64,000 nt of DNA. It comes from Paracoccaceae bacterium. Lineage in GTDB: Bacteria; Pseudomonadota; Alphaproteobacteria; Rhodobacterales; Rhodobacteraceae. Shown piece after piece: positions 41,619-51,097 of the stretch. The notes beneath the pieces were generated by a model. The model saw only the letters and a program-made list of their open reading frames with translations, had not been told where the DNA came from and did no database searches. Numbering within the stretch: the stretch's first letter is position 1; each line of letters begins with the position of its first letter. The stretch spans positions 1 through 64,000 of the forward strand of contig JAPORQ010000022.1 of NCBI GenBank assembly GCA_026710155.1, in the 5' to 3' direction. The position numbers and the translations under genes are program-made.

Positions 41619-42323
41619 TTAGACAGAACGGGTCAACCCACCATCAATTCTGAAATTCTGACCCGTTATGTAGGCTGCCTCCTCGGAAGCAAGAAAATTA
41701 ATCAATGCAGAAACTTCACTTGTTTTGCCATACCTTCCCATGGGAATACGTGCTCGCCTGTCCTCGGTTTCCGGAAGGCTGTCTATAAAGCCTGGAAGAA
41801 TATTGTTCATGCGAACGTTTTCCTTGGCGAATTTATCGGAAAACAGTTTGGTGAAACTTGCCAAACCAGCCCGAAATACACCTGATGTCGGAAACAGAGG
41901 ATCTGGCTCGAATACGGCAAAAGTAGATATGTTGATAAATGTTCCGCCACCTTGCCCGGCCATGATCGGTGCTGCTATTCGGGCCACACGAATGACATTC
42001 ATAAGATAAAACTCCATGCCCTCATGCCAATTTTCATCACTGATTTCCAGTATATCCCCCTTGGGTCCATGTCCGGCTGAACTTACAACGACATCTATTC
42101 GTCCCCATTTGGAAACTGCTTTATCGACAAGGTCCTGTATATCGCCACTGCTCTTGTTTGTTCCTGTTACTCCAACACCTCCCAGTTTTTCAGCGAGGAT
42201 TTCTCCCTTACCGGAGGAGGATAAAATTCCGATGCAGAATCCGGATTGGGCGAGAATCCTCGCAGCATCTGCCCCCATGCCACTTCCTCCACCTATGATC
42301 AAGGCTACATTCGATGTATTCAT
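41619..42323 (-). CDS. SDR-family protein lacking the usual catalytic Tyr-Lys
   Basis: A 234-residue SDR fold: IIGGGSGMGADAARILAQSG cofactor loop, VVSSAGHGPKG, INISTFAVFEPDP and the C-terminal AAYITGQNFRIDGGLTRSV. Where classical SDRs have YxxxK before AG, this protein reads SGVFRAG, so tyrosine is replaced by serine and lysine by arginine. Such divergent SDRs may be catalytically changed or use other residues. It converges on the GMC gene with a 36-base gap and closes the catabolic region. Confidence 0.8.
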   Translation of the reverse strand: MNTSNVALIIGGGSGMGADAARILAQSGFCIGILSSSGKGEILAEKLGGVGVTGTNKSSGDIQDLVDKAVSKWGRIDVVVSSAGHGPKGDILEISDENWHEGMEFYLMNVIRVARIAAPIMAGQGGGTFINISTFAVFEPDPLFPTSGVFRAGLASFTKLFSDKFAKENVRMNNILPGFIDSLPETEDRRARIPMGRYGKTSEVSALINFLASEEAAYITGQNFRIDGGLTRSV

Positions 42324-42444
42324 TATTTTTTACTCCTGAATTTTAACTGTCCTGCTTGCTGGTTCTATACTAGAAAAAATTGACTATTTATCTTGATACT
42401 TATTGGCGATTTAGCCAAAAAAACAAACTCAATCAAGTTGGTAG

Positions 42445-43428
42445 TTGGTGGAAAAGGCTGTAGAAAAGGATTTAACCAAGAGATCCAAAGGTCAGTATTA
42501 TACTTTGGGCAATCCCTTTTCCCTTATTCCGTTTCTTGACTGGGCCAACAGCATAGGGCTTTCCAACAGAAAAATCTTGGAACCCTTTGCAGGAGCAAAT
42601 CATATCATAAAATCGTTGCAATCAGTTGACATGTGTAATCTTTTCGACTCGTTCGATATCGCTCCTGCAGACGTTGATGTGTTACACCGGAATACGATTG
42701 CTTCCTTTCCCAAGGGTTATGACGTTTGCATTACCAATCCACCCTGGCTGGCCAAAAACTCGGCAACAAGACTAAAACTCCCCTTTCCCGATAGCCCATA
42801 TGATGATCTCTACAAGCACTGTCTCTGTCTTTGCCTTCAACATTGCGATTATGTAGCAGCATTGATTCCGGCTTCTTTTCTGCATAGCAACATGTTCAGA
42901 AGACGACTGTCCAGATACATGTTGCTTCATAGCGAGAGTATTTTCAACGATACAGATAATCCTGTTTGTCTTGCCCTATTCGACAAGGATGATGTGCAGG
43001 ATACCTGCATCTATTATGACAACAGGTTTGTTGGAAGCCTAGGCTTGTTGGAAGCACATTTGCCGATACCATGGAAAGATTGTAAAATTACCTTCAATGA
43101 TCCCCTTGGAAAACTGGGATTGGTTACCTTTGATAATACCAGGGAGCCATCCATCAGGTTTTGTGGTGTGGAAGAGATTAATCAATACCCAGTCAAGGAT
43201 TCTTCCAGGTATTTTGTGAGAATTAAGTGTGGTATTGAGAACATTCCCGCTGCAGTATCAACCTTGAACGGTAAAATCAATACTTTCAGAAATGAAACCT
43301 GTGACTTGTTCCTTACCCCTTTCAAAGGTATACGCAAGGATGGTTTTTACCGAAGGAGAATGAGTTTTGAATTGGCAAGAAGGTTTATTGGATCCGTTGT
43401 TGATAATGAGGCACGATTGTTATGGTGA
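42445..43428 (+). CDS. orphan N6-adenine DNA methyltransferase-like protein
   Basis: The 327 residues contain an N-terminal SAM-MTase core: SKGQYYTLGNPFSLIPFLDW, KILEPFAGANHIIKSL (the FxGxG-type SAM site) and the catalytic DVCITNPPWLAKNS (NPPW, N6-adenine type). The order matches gamma-type or type IIG/Eco57I-like methylases. No restriction, specificity or Vsr gene is adjacent. The C-terminal half (IPWKDCKITFNDP, VDNEARLLW) would carry target recognition. A TTG at 42445 or GTG at 42448 starts it. It sits next to rsmG, where parA and parB are found in many alphaproteobacteria. Confidence 0.75.
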   Translation: MVEKAVEKDLTKRSKGQYYTLGNPFSLIPFLDWANSIGLSNRKILEPFAGANHIIKSLQSVDMCNLFDSFDIAPADVDVLHRNTIASFPKGYDVCITNPPWLAKNSATRLKLPFPDSPYDDLYKHCLCLCLQHCDYVAALIPASFLHSNMFRRRLSRYMLLHSESIFNDTDNPVCLALFDKDDVQDTCIYYDNRFVGSLGLLEAHLPIPWKDCKITFNDPLGKLGLVTFDNTREPSIRFCGVEEINQYPVKDSSRYFVRIKCGIENIPAAVSTLNGKINTFRNETCDLFLTPFKGIRKDGFYRRRMSFELARRFIGSVVDNEARLLW

Positions 43429-44198
43429 GTAATACAGAAAATCCCTCTGCTGCATTTTTGGTAATTGGTGATGAGGTCCTGTCCGGCAGGACACAGGACA
43501 TGAATGTTGCCTTTATTGCCAAATCTCTGAGTGAAAAAGGTGTGGACCTGATCGAAGTAAGGATTGTTCCTGATGTTGTTCCCACAATTGCTTCTACACT
43601 GAATGAATTAAGAAACAAATTCGACCTCGTGTTTACGAGTGGGGGAATTGGTCCGACACATGATGATATGACAGCAGAAGCTGTAGCAGAAGCGTTTTCA
43701 ACCCGACTTGAAATCAACAGCGAGGCCAAGGCCTTGATTGAGGCCCGGGCCAAGGCTCAAAGTCTTGAATTGAACAAGGCCCGTTTGCGTATGGCGCATA
43801 TACCTGTCGGGGCAAAGCTTATTAATAACAGTGTTTCAGGTGCTCCCGGATTCAATATCGGGAACGTTTATGTCATGGCGGGTGTTCCAAAAATATTTCG
43901 AGCCATGGTAAGTGAGGTTATTCCCGGCTTGCCTGAGGGCAAGCCACAGTTGTCAAGAACAATCACCATTAATCGTCCAGAGGGTGAAATTGCACATGAA
44001 CTAGGCAGGATAGCCAAAAAGTGGCCCTCTGTCAGCATAGGTTCCTACCCTTTTTTCAAGGACAATACCCATGGTACGACCTATGGCTCCAATGTTGTTG
44101 TTCGAGGTCATGACGAAGAGAGTGTCAGCAAGACGGAAGAGGAAATAAAAAATATTTTTCTTGTTTGGAATGCCAACTCTAAAGTTGTTTCTTCCTGA
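43422..44198 (+). CDS. CinA-like molybdopterin-binding domain protein
   Basis: A 258-residue protein with the MoCF/CinA N-terminal domain: AFLVIGDEVLSGRTQDMN, DLVFTSGGIGPTHDDMT and VYVMAGVPKIFRAM. It resembles the nucleotide-binding half of CinA without the C-terminal nicotinamide-mononucleotide amidase domain. In CinA the domain acts as an ADP-ribose pyrophosphatase, so a metabolite-cleaning role is possible. Its start overlaps the methyltransferase stop; its 3' end overlaps the rsmG 3' end by 20 bases on the other strand. Confidence 0.88.
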   Translation: MVSNTENPSAAFLVIGDEVLSGRTQDMNVAFIAKSLSEKGVDLIEVRIVPDVVPTIASTLNELRNKFDLVFTSGGIGPTHDDMTAEAVAEAFSTRLEINSEAKALIEARAKAQSLELNKARLRMAHIPVGAKLINNSVSGAPGFNIGNVYVMAGVPKIFRAMVSEVIPGLPEGKPQLSRTITINRPEGEIAHELGRIAKKWPSVSIGSYPFFKDNTHGTTYGSNVVVRGHDEESVSKTEEEIKNIFLVWNANSKVVSS

Positions 44199-44841
44199 TA
44201 TTCTCAACAACCAGAACCACTCCATCTTTGGATGTCCAACTCGGTAATTTGGTATAATCAAATTGCCATCTGACTTGTGCTTCTTTTATTTCCCTGTCAA
44301 CCGATTTGCCCTTGAGAAACAAGGCTTTTCCATTCTTGCTCAGGTGTCTTTCTGACCATTCCAGCAATGTATCCAATCTTGCAACTGCTCTCGCCGTAAT
44401 AAAATTGGCACTAAACTGTTGTTCCAATTTTTCTATCCTTGCATATGATGAAAATGTTTTCAGGCCAAGTTTGTTTGAAACAGAAGTGAGAAAACTTGCC
44501 TTGAAAGCATTTGACTCCACCAGATAAAAGAAATTACATGGAGCCAATTCCGAAGATATGCAGGCCAAAACAATTCCCGGAAACCCACCCCCGGTGCCGA
44601 TATCTATAAAAAAATTATCCTCACAGTCGGAAATCAGGGGAAATAATTGTGCTGAATCAAGAATGTGTCTTGACCACATAAAATCCAAAGTCGATTTTGA
44701 AACAAGTTGCGTGCCTCTATTCCATTTTCGCAATAGATTCTGAAATTCGTCCAATTTTTCAAAAGTCCGATGTGAGAGATGCTTTTTCAAAAAAACCTTG
44801 GGGTTTTCCTTTATCGGCAACCTGCTGATACCGGGCCCCAT
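44179..44841 (-). CDS. rsmG: 16S rRNA (guanine527-N7)-methyltransferase
   Basis: Methylates G527 in the 530 loop of 16S rRNA; loss gives low-level streptomycin resistance in other bacteria. Motifs: LLRKWNRGTQLVSKSTLDFMW, HILDSAQLFPL, then the SAM site FIDIGTGGGFPGIVLA and FITARAVARLD. I start at ATG 44841 (MGPGISRLP), with AGAGG nine bases upstream, 220 residues; an ATG at 44901 has no ribosome site. It follows mnmG in the conserved mnmE-mnmG-rsmG order. Confidence 0.93.
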   Translation of the reverse strand: MGPGISRLPIKENPKVFLKKHLSHRTFEKLDEFQNLLRKWNRGTQLVSKSTLDFMWSRHILDSAQLFPLISDCEDNFFIDIGTGGGFPGIVLACISSELAPCNFFYLVESNAFKASFLTSVSNKLGLKTFSSYARIEKLEQQFSANFITARAVARLDTLLEWSERHLSKNGKALFLKGKSVDREIKEAQVRWQFDYTKLPSWTSKDGVVLVVENIRKKQL

Positions 44842-44945
44842 CAAAGAAAACCTCTTGTAATCCCCGAATGGGGTGAATGTTTTGTATATATGGGATGACA
44901 TTGCTAACTGATGGAAATATTGACCATTCCAGAACAGGTTTTTGA

Positions 44946-46817
44946 TTAGATACTGGTGTGTTCAGGAGGCTTCTTTCTATTGACCGTTGACAGAATGTAA
45001 GCTAGCGCTGAAGGAGTCATTCCCTCAATTCTACCTGCCTGCCCAAGGGTTTCCGGTCTTATTGAATCGAGTTTTGAACGCAACTCGCCAGATAATCCCT
45101 TCATGGACATGTAGTCGATTTCATGGGGTATCCTGCATCTTTCGTCTTCGATCAGGGATTTAGCTTCCTGATTTTGCCGTTCAAGATAACGGGAATAGAC
45201 GGAATCATTTTCCAGAAGAATTGTAGTTTGCTGATCTATTTCCTTCAGTTCTGGCCAGAATTCCGCCAATCTGGACAAATTCACTTCCGGATAGGTCAAC
45301 AGGTCCAGTCCCGTGCGTCTGATGCCATCCTTGCTTATCACAATTCCATGATCCATGGCTTCGGAAGGGGACAGGGATTTCCTGGCCAGTACCTCACGAT
45401 AATGTTCAAGGATTTGAAGTTTTTCTCCAAACCTTTCCTTTCGCTCTGCTGATACCACACCCAATTCAATCCCTTTGGGCGTCAACCTTTGGTCGGCATT
45501 ATCCGCCCTTAGTGACAACCTGAATTCGGCCCGTGAAGTAAACATTCGATAGGGTTCTGTAACTCCTCGGGTAATCAAATCATCAATCATCACTCCTATA
45601 TAGGATTCTGATCGCAAGAACTGCACATTGTCCTTGCCCAAGACCTTTCTTGCAGCATTGAGACCAGCGACCAGCCCTTGGCCGGCGGCTTCTTCATAAC
45701 CGGTGGTACCATTGATCTGTCCGGCAAGGAACAGGTTCTCCAGGTTTCTGGTTTCAAGAGTATAGCACAGCGATTTCGGATCGACATAATCATACTCAAT
45801 CGCGTAGCCAAACTGGGTGATCCTGGCCTGTTCCAGACCTCTTATGGATTTAACAAACTCTTGCTGTGTTTCTTCAGGCAGGGAAGTCGAAATTCCATTG
45901 GGGTATACAAGATCGGTGGTCAACCCCTCGGGTTCAAGGAATATCTGATGGCTTTGTCGTTCTGCAAACCTGACCACCTTGTCTTCGATTGAAGGACAAT
46001 ATCGGGGGCCGGTGCTTTCGAAATAACCGCCATAAATGGCTGATTTATCCAGATCACGACGAATGATGTCATGGGTCCGGGCATTAGTGTGGGTTATCGC
46101 ACAGGAAATCTGCCTGGCATGAGGTTTGCTGGACAGGAAAGAGAACATTTCCGGTTTGTCATCTCCCGGTTGTTCTTCCAATATCTCCCAATTGATGGTC
46201 CTACTGTCCAATCTTGGAGGTGTTCCGGTTTTCAAACGTCCAAGGGGAAAGCCAAGATCATCGAGTCTCTTGGCAAGTCTGACTGCCGAGGAATCACCTA
46301 CCCTTCCTGCGGGTGTGGCTTTTTGTCCCAATCTGATTATCCCCCTCAGGAATGTACCTGTTGTCAAAACGACCGCCTTGGCTTTCATTACCGATCCATC
46401 GGCAAGTACAACACCTTCAAGTTTTCCATTGGCATAATTGATATCAACAACCTCACCCTCAAGGGTTGCAAGATTTGCCATTTGGAAAATGGTTTTTTGC
46501 ATTGCCTTTCGATAGAGTGCTCGGTCCATCTGGGCACGTGGTCCTTGCACTGCAGGCCCTTTGCGGCGGTTGAGCATTCGAAACTGAATTCCGGCCATGT
46601 CGGCAACCTGCCCCATGACTCCATCCATGGCATCAATTTCGCGTACAAGATGACCCTTACCCAATCCGCCTATGGCTGGATTACAGGACATTTGACCGAT
46701 GCCATCGAATTTGAGTGTTATCAAGGCTGTTTCGGCTCCAGTACGGGCAGAAGCTGCTGCTGCCTCACACCCGGCATGACCACCGCCAACCACAATAACA
46801 TCATAGTGGTGTATCAT
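44946..46817 (-). CDS. mnmG: tRNA uridine 5-carboxymethylaminomethyl modification enzyme MnmG
   Basis: A 623-residue flavoprotein. With MnmE it modifies the wobble uridine of tRNAs reading NNA/NNG codons. It begins MIHHYDVIVVGGGHAGCEAA (FAD site), and keeps FRMLNRRKGPAVQGPRAQMD, the PRYCPSIEDKVVRF stretch and GLVAGLNAARKV. The C-terminal helices end near SALAYILSTV. The gene is 7 bases from mnmE (gap 46818-46824), in the order expected near the origin of replication. Confidence 0.97.
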   Translation of the reverse strand: MIHHYDVIVVGGGHAGCEAAAASARTGAETALITLKFDGIGQMSCNPAIGGLGKGHLVREIDAMDGVMGQVADMAGIQFRMLNRRKGPAVQGPRAQMDRALYRKAMQKTIFQMANLATLEGEVVDINYANGKLEGVVLADGSVMKAKAVVLTTGTFLRGIIRLGQKATPAGRVGDSSAVRLAKRLDDLGFPLGRLKTGTPPRLDSRTINWEILEEQPGDDKPEMFSFLSSKPHARQISCAITHTNARTHDIIRRDLDKSAIYGGYFESTGPRYCPSIEDKVVRFAERQSHQIFLEPEGLTTDLVYPNGISTSLPEETQQEFVKSIRGLEQARITQFGYAIEYDYVDPKSLCYTLETRNLENLFLAGQINGTTGYEEAAGQGLVAGLNAARKVLGKDNVQFLRSESYIGVMIDDLITRGVTEPYRMFTSRAEFRLSLRADNADQRLTPKGIELGVVSAERKERFGEKLQILEHYREVLARKSLSPSEAMDHGIVISKDGIRRTGLDLLTYPEVNLSRLAEFWPELKEIDQQTTILLENDSVYSRYLERQNQEAKSLIEDERCRIPHEIDYMSMKGLSGELRSKLDSIRPETLGQAGRIEGMTPSALAYILSTVNRKKPPEHTSI

Positions 46818-46824
46818 TTCCGAA

Positions 46825-48141
46825 TTACTTTCCTATACAGAAATTGGCGAAGATTTCTCCCAGTACCTGTTCTATATCTACTATACCGGTAATGGTTTCA
46901 AGTGCCCTTATGGCCTGACGAAGGTCTTCAGCAACAATTTCATCCAAGCAAATTTTCCTTCCCAGCTCCGAATAAGCCTTGGCCAAATGCTCCAGAGACT
47001 GGTTTATCGCCTCACGATGTCTGGCATTTGTTGCCACTCCCACATTGGCAATCCGGTTCTCCAATACCTTGGAGATATCTTGCAGCATCAGGTCAACTCC
47101 TTGGCCGGTTAATCCAGAAATTCCCCTGCTTTGTGTCTCCTTTATCAGGTCTGCCTTGGCCCGCAATTCAAGGTCTCCTTCCCGACATTTGATCTCTGGA
47201 AAGATTTGCTGATCCTCTTCCAGCAGGAATATTCTCATATCGGCATCTCGAGCTCTGGTTTTTGTCCTCTCTATACCGATTTTCTCGATGGGATCAATGG
47301 AATGCCTTATTCCGGCAGTGTCCAGAAAACAAACCGGCAATCCTTCCAGATCCATATAAACCTCCAATACATCCCTTGTCGTACCGGCAAAGTTTGAAGT
47401 AATGGCTGCTTCCCTGCCTGCCAGATAGTTGAGAAGTGTGGATTTACCCGAGTTGGGTTGACCAATTATGGCCACTTCAAACCCTTCTCTCAGCCTTACG
47501 GCCATGTCCACGCCGCCAACCTCTTTTTGCAGCTTTTCCTGAAGTTGCAAAATCGCATTCCTGGCCTGCTTTTTCACATTTGGTGGCAAATCCTCTTCGG
47601 AAAACTCTATTTCCGTTTCCAGCAAAGCAAGGCAATAGGTCAGTTCCTTTTTCCAACCCGATGAGGCCTTGCTAACAGTTCCATCATGGGCAAGGTGGGC
47701 TTGTTTTCTCTGGGCCTCAGTCTCTGCCTCTATCAAATCCCCCAATCCCTCGACCTGGGCCAGATCCATTTTGCCATTTTGCAATGCCCGCAATGTAAAC
47801 TCTCCCGGTTCAGCCATTCTCAGACCTTCTTCAAGCAAGCAATTGACCACCGCATTGAGGGTGGCCCTGCCTCCGTGTACATGCAATTCTGCAGCTTCTT
47901 CCCCGGTATAACTTTTCCCGTTGGGGAAAAACACCACCATGGCCTGGTCCAGTAATTCGCCGGTTTGCGGACGGTTTAGCCTTCTGGGAGACATTACCCT
48001 ATCGGGTGGCATACTGCCGATTAAATTGATCAATATCTTAGTAGTTTTAGCACCTGAAATCCTTATTATGGCAACGGCAGACTTACCCTTGGCTGTAGCA
48101 GGTGCAAAAATCGTTTCTTTTGAAAGACCGGAGAAGATCAA
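46825..48141 (-). CDS. mnmE: tRNA modification GTPase MnmE
   Basis: A 438-residue GTPase that binds 5,10-methylene-tetrahydrofolate and works with MnmG on tRNA wobble uridines. The N-terminal domain starts TIFAPATAKGKSAVAIIRISG; the G domain has AIIGQPNSGKSTLLNYL (about residue 227) and CFLDTAGIRHS; the end is the invariant FANFCIGK with its functional cysteine. The start used is a TTG at 48141; no ATG is available in frame near the family start. It lies 69 bases after rho on the same strand. Confidence 0.97.
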   Translation of the reverse strand: MIFSGLSKETIFAPATAKGKSAVAIIRISGAKTTKILINLIGSMPPDRVMSPRRLNRPQTGELLDQAMVVFFPNGKSYTGEEAAELHVHGGRATLNAVVNCLLEEGLRMAEPGEFTLRALQNGKMDLAQVEGLGDLIEAETEAQRKQAHLAHDGTVSKASSGWKKELTYCLALLETEIEFSEEDLPPNVKKQARNAILQLQEKLQKEVGGVDMAVRLREGFEVAIIGQPNSGKSTLLNYLAGREAAITSNFAGTTRDVLEVYMDLEGLPVCFLDTAGIRHSIDPIEKIGIERTKTRARDADMRIFLLEEDQQIFPEIKCREGDLELRAKADLIKETQSRGISGLTGQGVDLMLQDISKVLENRIANVGVATNARHREAINQSLEHLAKAYSELGRKICLDEIVAEDLRQAIRALETITGIVDIEQVLGEIFANFCIGK

Positions 48142-48210
48142 GCTATTTGATCCTTTACATGAGGTGGAAAGAATTAGCTCCTTTCCTTAAAACGTTACGT
48201 ATTTTTCCGT

Positions 48211-49488
48211 TCAGGACTTCATGGACATGAAAAACTCATCATTGGACTTGGTAACCTTCAACTTTGAAATCAAAAACTCAATCGCTTCTGTTGTTCCCAT
48301 CTGGGTCAATATTCTGCGCAACATGAAGGTCTTCTGCAAATCATCCGGTGCAACCAGCAGATCCTCTTTTCTGGTGCCTGACTTCAGAATGTCCATGGAT
48401 GGATAAACCCGCTTGTCTGCCACTTTTCTATCAAGGACTATTTCGGAATTGCCGGTTCCCTTGAATTCTTCAAAAATAACTTCGTCCATGCGGCTTCCCG
48501 TATCAATCAAGGCCGTGGCCACAATTGTCAATGAACCTCCCTCTTCGATATTTCTGGCGGCACCAAAAAATCTCTTGGGTCGCTGCAGTGCATTGGCATC
48601 AACACCCCCACTGAGAACTTTCCCCGATGACGGAACCACGGCATTAAAAGCCCTACCCAGGCGGGTAATGGAATCTAGCAGGATGATCACATCCTTTTTG
48701 TTTTCGACCAAACGCTTGGCCTTCTCGATGACCATTTCAGAAACTGCCACATGGCGGGTTGCAGGTTCATCAAAGGTTGAGGAAACCACCTCTCCCTTGA
48801 CACTTCGCTGCATGTCGGTCACCTCTTCAGGCCGTTCATCGACCAGCAAAACGATCAGGAAAACCTCTGGGTGATTCAATTCGATGGAGTGGGCAATATT
48901 TTGCAAAAGAACCGTTTTTCCTGTTCTGGGAGGAGCAACAATCAGGGCACGTTGACCTTTTCCAAGCGGAGAAACCAAATCTATAACCCTGGCCGAAAGA
49001 TCCTTCGAACTTCCAGGAGGCAGTTCCATTCTCAGGGGTTCATCAGGATAGAGTGGTGTGAGATTGTCGAAATGGACCCGATTACGGGCGGTTTCGGGTT
49101 CGGAATAATCCAGACTGGTTACCCTGGTAAGAGTAAAATAATTCTGGTCTCCTGTTGGGGCCTTCAATATTCCTGTAACCGTGGAACCTGTACGGAGGCC
49201 GAATTTTTTGATTACATCTGGACTGACATATATGTCATCTGGTCCGGGAAGGTAATTTGCCTCACGGGATCTCAAAAAACCAAACCCGTCCTGCAAGACT
49301 TCCAAAACACCATCATCACTTACAATATTCCATCCCACCTCAGCCCTGTTTTTGAGGATCTGGAACATTATATCCCCCTTCCTCATGGTGGAAATATTTT
49401 CAATTTCCAGCTCGGTGGCCATGGAGAGTAGTGTTGAGGGTGATTTGGCCTTCAGTTCGCCCATCGAGATCGTTTGTTCTTCAGTCAT
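48211..49488 (-). CDS. rho: transcription termination factor Rho
   Basis: A hexameric RNA helicase of 425 residues. N-terminal RNA-binding fold ([38 protein letters not shown]), then the ATPase core with Walker [15 protein letters not shown], Walker [17 protein letters not shown] and the Q/R-loop GTRKEDLL near the C-terminus. I prefer [12 protein letters not shown] (49488); an ATG three codons upstream is equally possible. It is followed by mnmE and preceded by a leader of about 300 bases; Rho often regulates its own leader. Confidence 0.97.
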   Translation of the reverse strand: MTEEQTISMGELKAKSPSTLLSMATELEIENISTMRKGDIMFQILKNRAEVGWNIVSDDGVLEVLQDGFGFLRSREANYLPGPDDIYVSPDVIKKFGLRTGSTVTGILKAPTGDQNYFTLTRVTSLDYSEPETARNRVHFDNLTPLYPDEPLRMELPPGSSKDLSARVIDLVSPLGKGQRALIVAPPRTGKTVLLQNIAHSIELNHPEVFLIVLLVDERPEEVTDMQRSVKGEVVSSTFDEPATRHVAVSEMVIEKAKRLVENKKDVIILLDSITRLGRAFNAVVPSSGKVLSGGVDANALQRPKRFFGAARNIEEGGSLTIVATALIDTGSRMDEVIFEEFKGTGNSEIVLDRKVADKRVYPSMDILKSGTRKEDLLVAPDDLQKTFMLRRILTQMGTTEAIEFLISKLKVTKSNDEFFMSMKS

Positions 49489-49794
49489 AGAATCCATCCT
49501 GTGTCACAAGACACTGAAAAAAAAAATTTACTTTCTTTAGAGATTACACACCAGAAGGACACCTGGCCGCTTTTGGGGCAAGGGAACGATTTAAAAAGGT
49601 CCCTTTCGACCTTACCATAAAATAAAGAGTAAAAAATTAATTTCAACAAGAAAATCTGTTTTTGGCCCAATTATTGTTGACTTGTAATACCCTTCAATCA
49701 ATTTATCACCCGTACGGTAATTTTTGCCAATTATTTCTTGGAGGCCAAATCAAGTAATGATGTAATGATGTAATGAACCTCCATGATCTGATAA
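49489..49794. other. rho leader/promoter region with a short tandem repeat
   Basis: The AT-rich gap between rho (starting leftward) and the 3' end of hemJ. It must hold the rho promoter and leader. The only repeat is an 8-base unit TAATGATG repeated 2.75 times at 49755-49776. TGGAGG (about 49738) and CCTCCA (49778) flank it as weak inverted arms. I see no convincing terminator and no open frame. Confidence 0.4.
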
Positions 49795-50235
49795 CTAGAA
49801 CGGTTTGATAACAGCAAGAAAAACAATGATAATCAAAAGCAACGTTGGTATTTCATTCATCCATTTGAAGGTTCTTCCACTTATTTGGCATGTTCCAGCC
49901 ATCAACTCTTTCCTTTTGGAGGCCAACCAAAAATGAAATACCGAAAGCAATAATACAGCTACCAACTTAACCCATATCCAAGACATTTGGAGGGTGACTA
50001 CACCTGGAATGGCAAGAAGTATCAGACCGAAAATCCAGGTGGCCAGCATGGCTGGTGTTGTAATGATCTTCAACAGGCGTGTTTCCATTGTGGTAAACAG
50101 TGTGCCGGTTTTTGGATCATTTCCTTCCGTTACATGGTAAAAGTAGAGCCTTGGCAGATAAAACAGACCTGCCATCCAACAAACGAAAGAAATTATATGG
50201 AGGGCTTTTATCCACGGATAGAGTTCATACAGCAT
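49795..50235 (-). CDS. hemJ: protoporphyrinogen IX oxidase HemJ
   Basis: A 146-residue membrane protein with four helices. The start MLYELYPWIKALHIISFVCW and AGLFYLPRLYFYHVT carry the conserved histidines and the LPRL motif of HemJ, the oxygen-independent heme pathway enzyme of many proteobacteria. PAMLATWIFGLILL and the C-terminal FKWMNEIPTLLLIIIVFLAV are also typical. ATG 50235 matches family starts; a TTG at 50250 would overlap the upstream gene. HemJ beside rho and the origin is a known alphaproteobacterial arrangement. Confidence 0.93.
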   Translation of the reverse strand: MLYELYPWIKALHIISFVCWMAGLFYLPRLYFYHVTEGNDPKTGTLFTTMETRLLKIITTPAMLATWIFGLILLAIPGVVTLQMSWIWVKLVAVLLLSVFHFWLASKRKELMAGTCQISGRTFKWMNEIPTLLLIIIVFLAVIKPF

Positions 50236-50239
50236 AAAT

Positions 50240-51097
50240 TTAAATTTCAATCCTCATCAAATCTGCACCAACTGATAATCTGCCTGCCCAAGTTTTTCTC
50301 ACCTCATTGTAAAAATCTATCTGTTTTATCCCATTCTCGTCCGTGGGAGTAAAATGATTGAGAACAAGATGACCAACCTCAGCTTCCGTTGCAATTCGTC
50401 CAACATCTTCACACCTGGTATGACCGTTGGTGATGTGTTCCAAAAGGTTTGGTTTTACTTTCTCCAGTCTTTGGCACATTTTCTTGACACCTTCATAATG
50501 CATAGCTTCGTGGAGCAATAGATCGGCTTTCTTGGAAAATTCACTCAATTCTGGAAGATATGCCGTGTCGGAAGAGAGAACAACTGATTTTTCACCAATT
50601 TCAAAGCGTAAGGCATAACAATGGTAAATGGGTGGATGCTGGACTCTCAATGCCATTACTTTTACTGTACTATCATCCAACATTACGCCTTCGGTGTATT
50701 CAACAGCATTGTACTGGTCTAAAAATGGTGCTTGTTGTTCGTCCTTGATGCGGGTTTCGATGTCAAACTTTTGTGACTGGTAAAAACCCTCCAACAATGA
50801 TTTCAGTCCTGGCGGTCCGTAGACATTCGTTTTCCGTGGAATTGCTGAAACCCACTTTGTGTGCAACAATGGACCTAATTCAAGGTTATGGTCGGAGTGG
50901 TGGTGCGTGATAATGATTGTTTGGATATCTTTCAGGTTGTATCCAGCATCAACAATTTGTCGTGTTACTCCCAAACCGGCATCAATCAAATATAACTTTC
51001 CTGCTACATCAAGCAAAGTGGATGTTGGCCAACTGGAACCCTTGGTTAATCTCGGACCGCCCCTTGTTCCCAACAATACCATTGTTATTTTTTGCAA
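50240..51097 (-). CDS. MBL-fold metallo-hydrolase (RNase Z-like)
   Basis: A 285-residue metallo-beta-lactamase-fold protein: LLGTRGGPRLTKGSSWPTS at the start, zinc-site THHHSDHNLELGPLL, then SSDTAYLPELSEF (aspartate) and the terminal histidine in LVLNHFTPTD. The spacing is like RNase Z and related aryl-sulfatase-like hydrolases, but the exosite arm is missing. The substrate is therefore open. It is the outermost minus-strand gene left of the divergent AT-rich gap. Confidence 0.85.
   Translation of the reverse strand: MQKITMVLLGTRGGPRLTKGSSWPTSTLLDVAGKLYLIDAGLGVTRQIVDAGYNLKDIQTIIITHHHSDHNLELGPLLHTKWVSAIPRKTNVYGPPGLKSLLEGFYQSQKFDIETRIKDEQQAPFLDQYNAVEYTEGVMLDDSTVKVMALRVQHPPIYHCYALRFEIGEKSVVLSSDTAYLPELSEFSKKADLLLHEAMHYEGVKKMCQRLEKVKPNLLEHITNGHTRCEDVGRIATEAEVGHLVLNHFTPTDENGIKQIDFYNEVRKTWAGRLSVGADLMRIEI

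Noticed and set aside
46071-46892. A 273-residue plus-strand frame opposite mnmG
   Set aside because: Antisense to one of the best-conserved genes of the window; no ribosome site or family match.
49755-49776. 8-base tandem repeat TAATGATG as a phase-variation element
   Set aside because: Fewer than three copies, not in a coding region, and no promoter spacing that it would obviously change.
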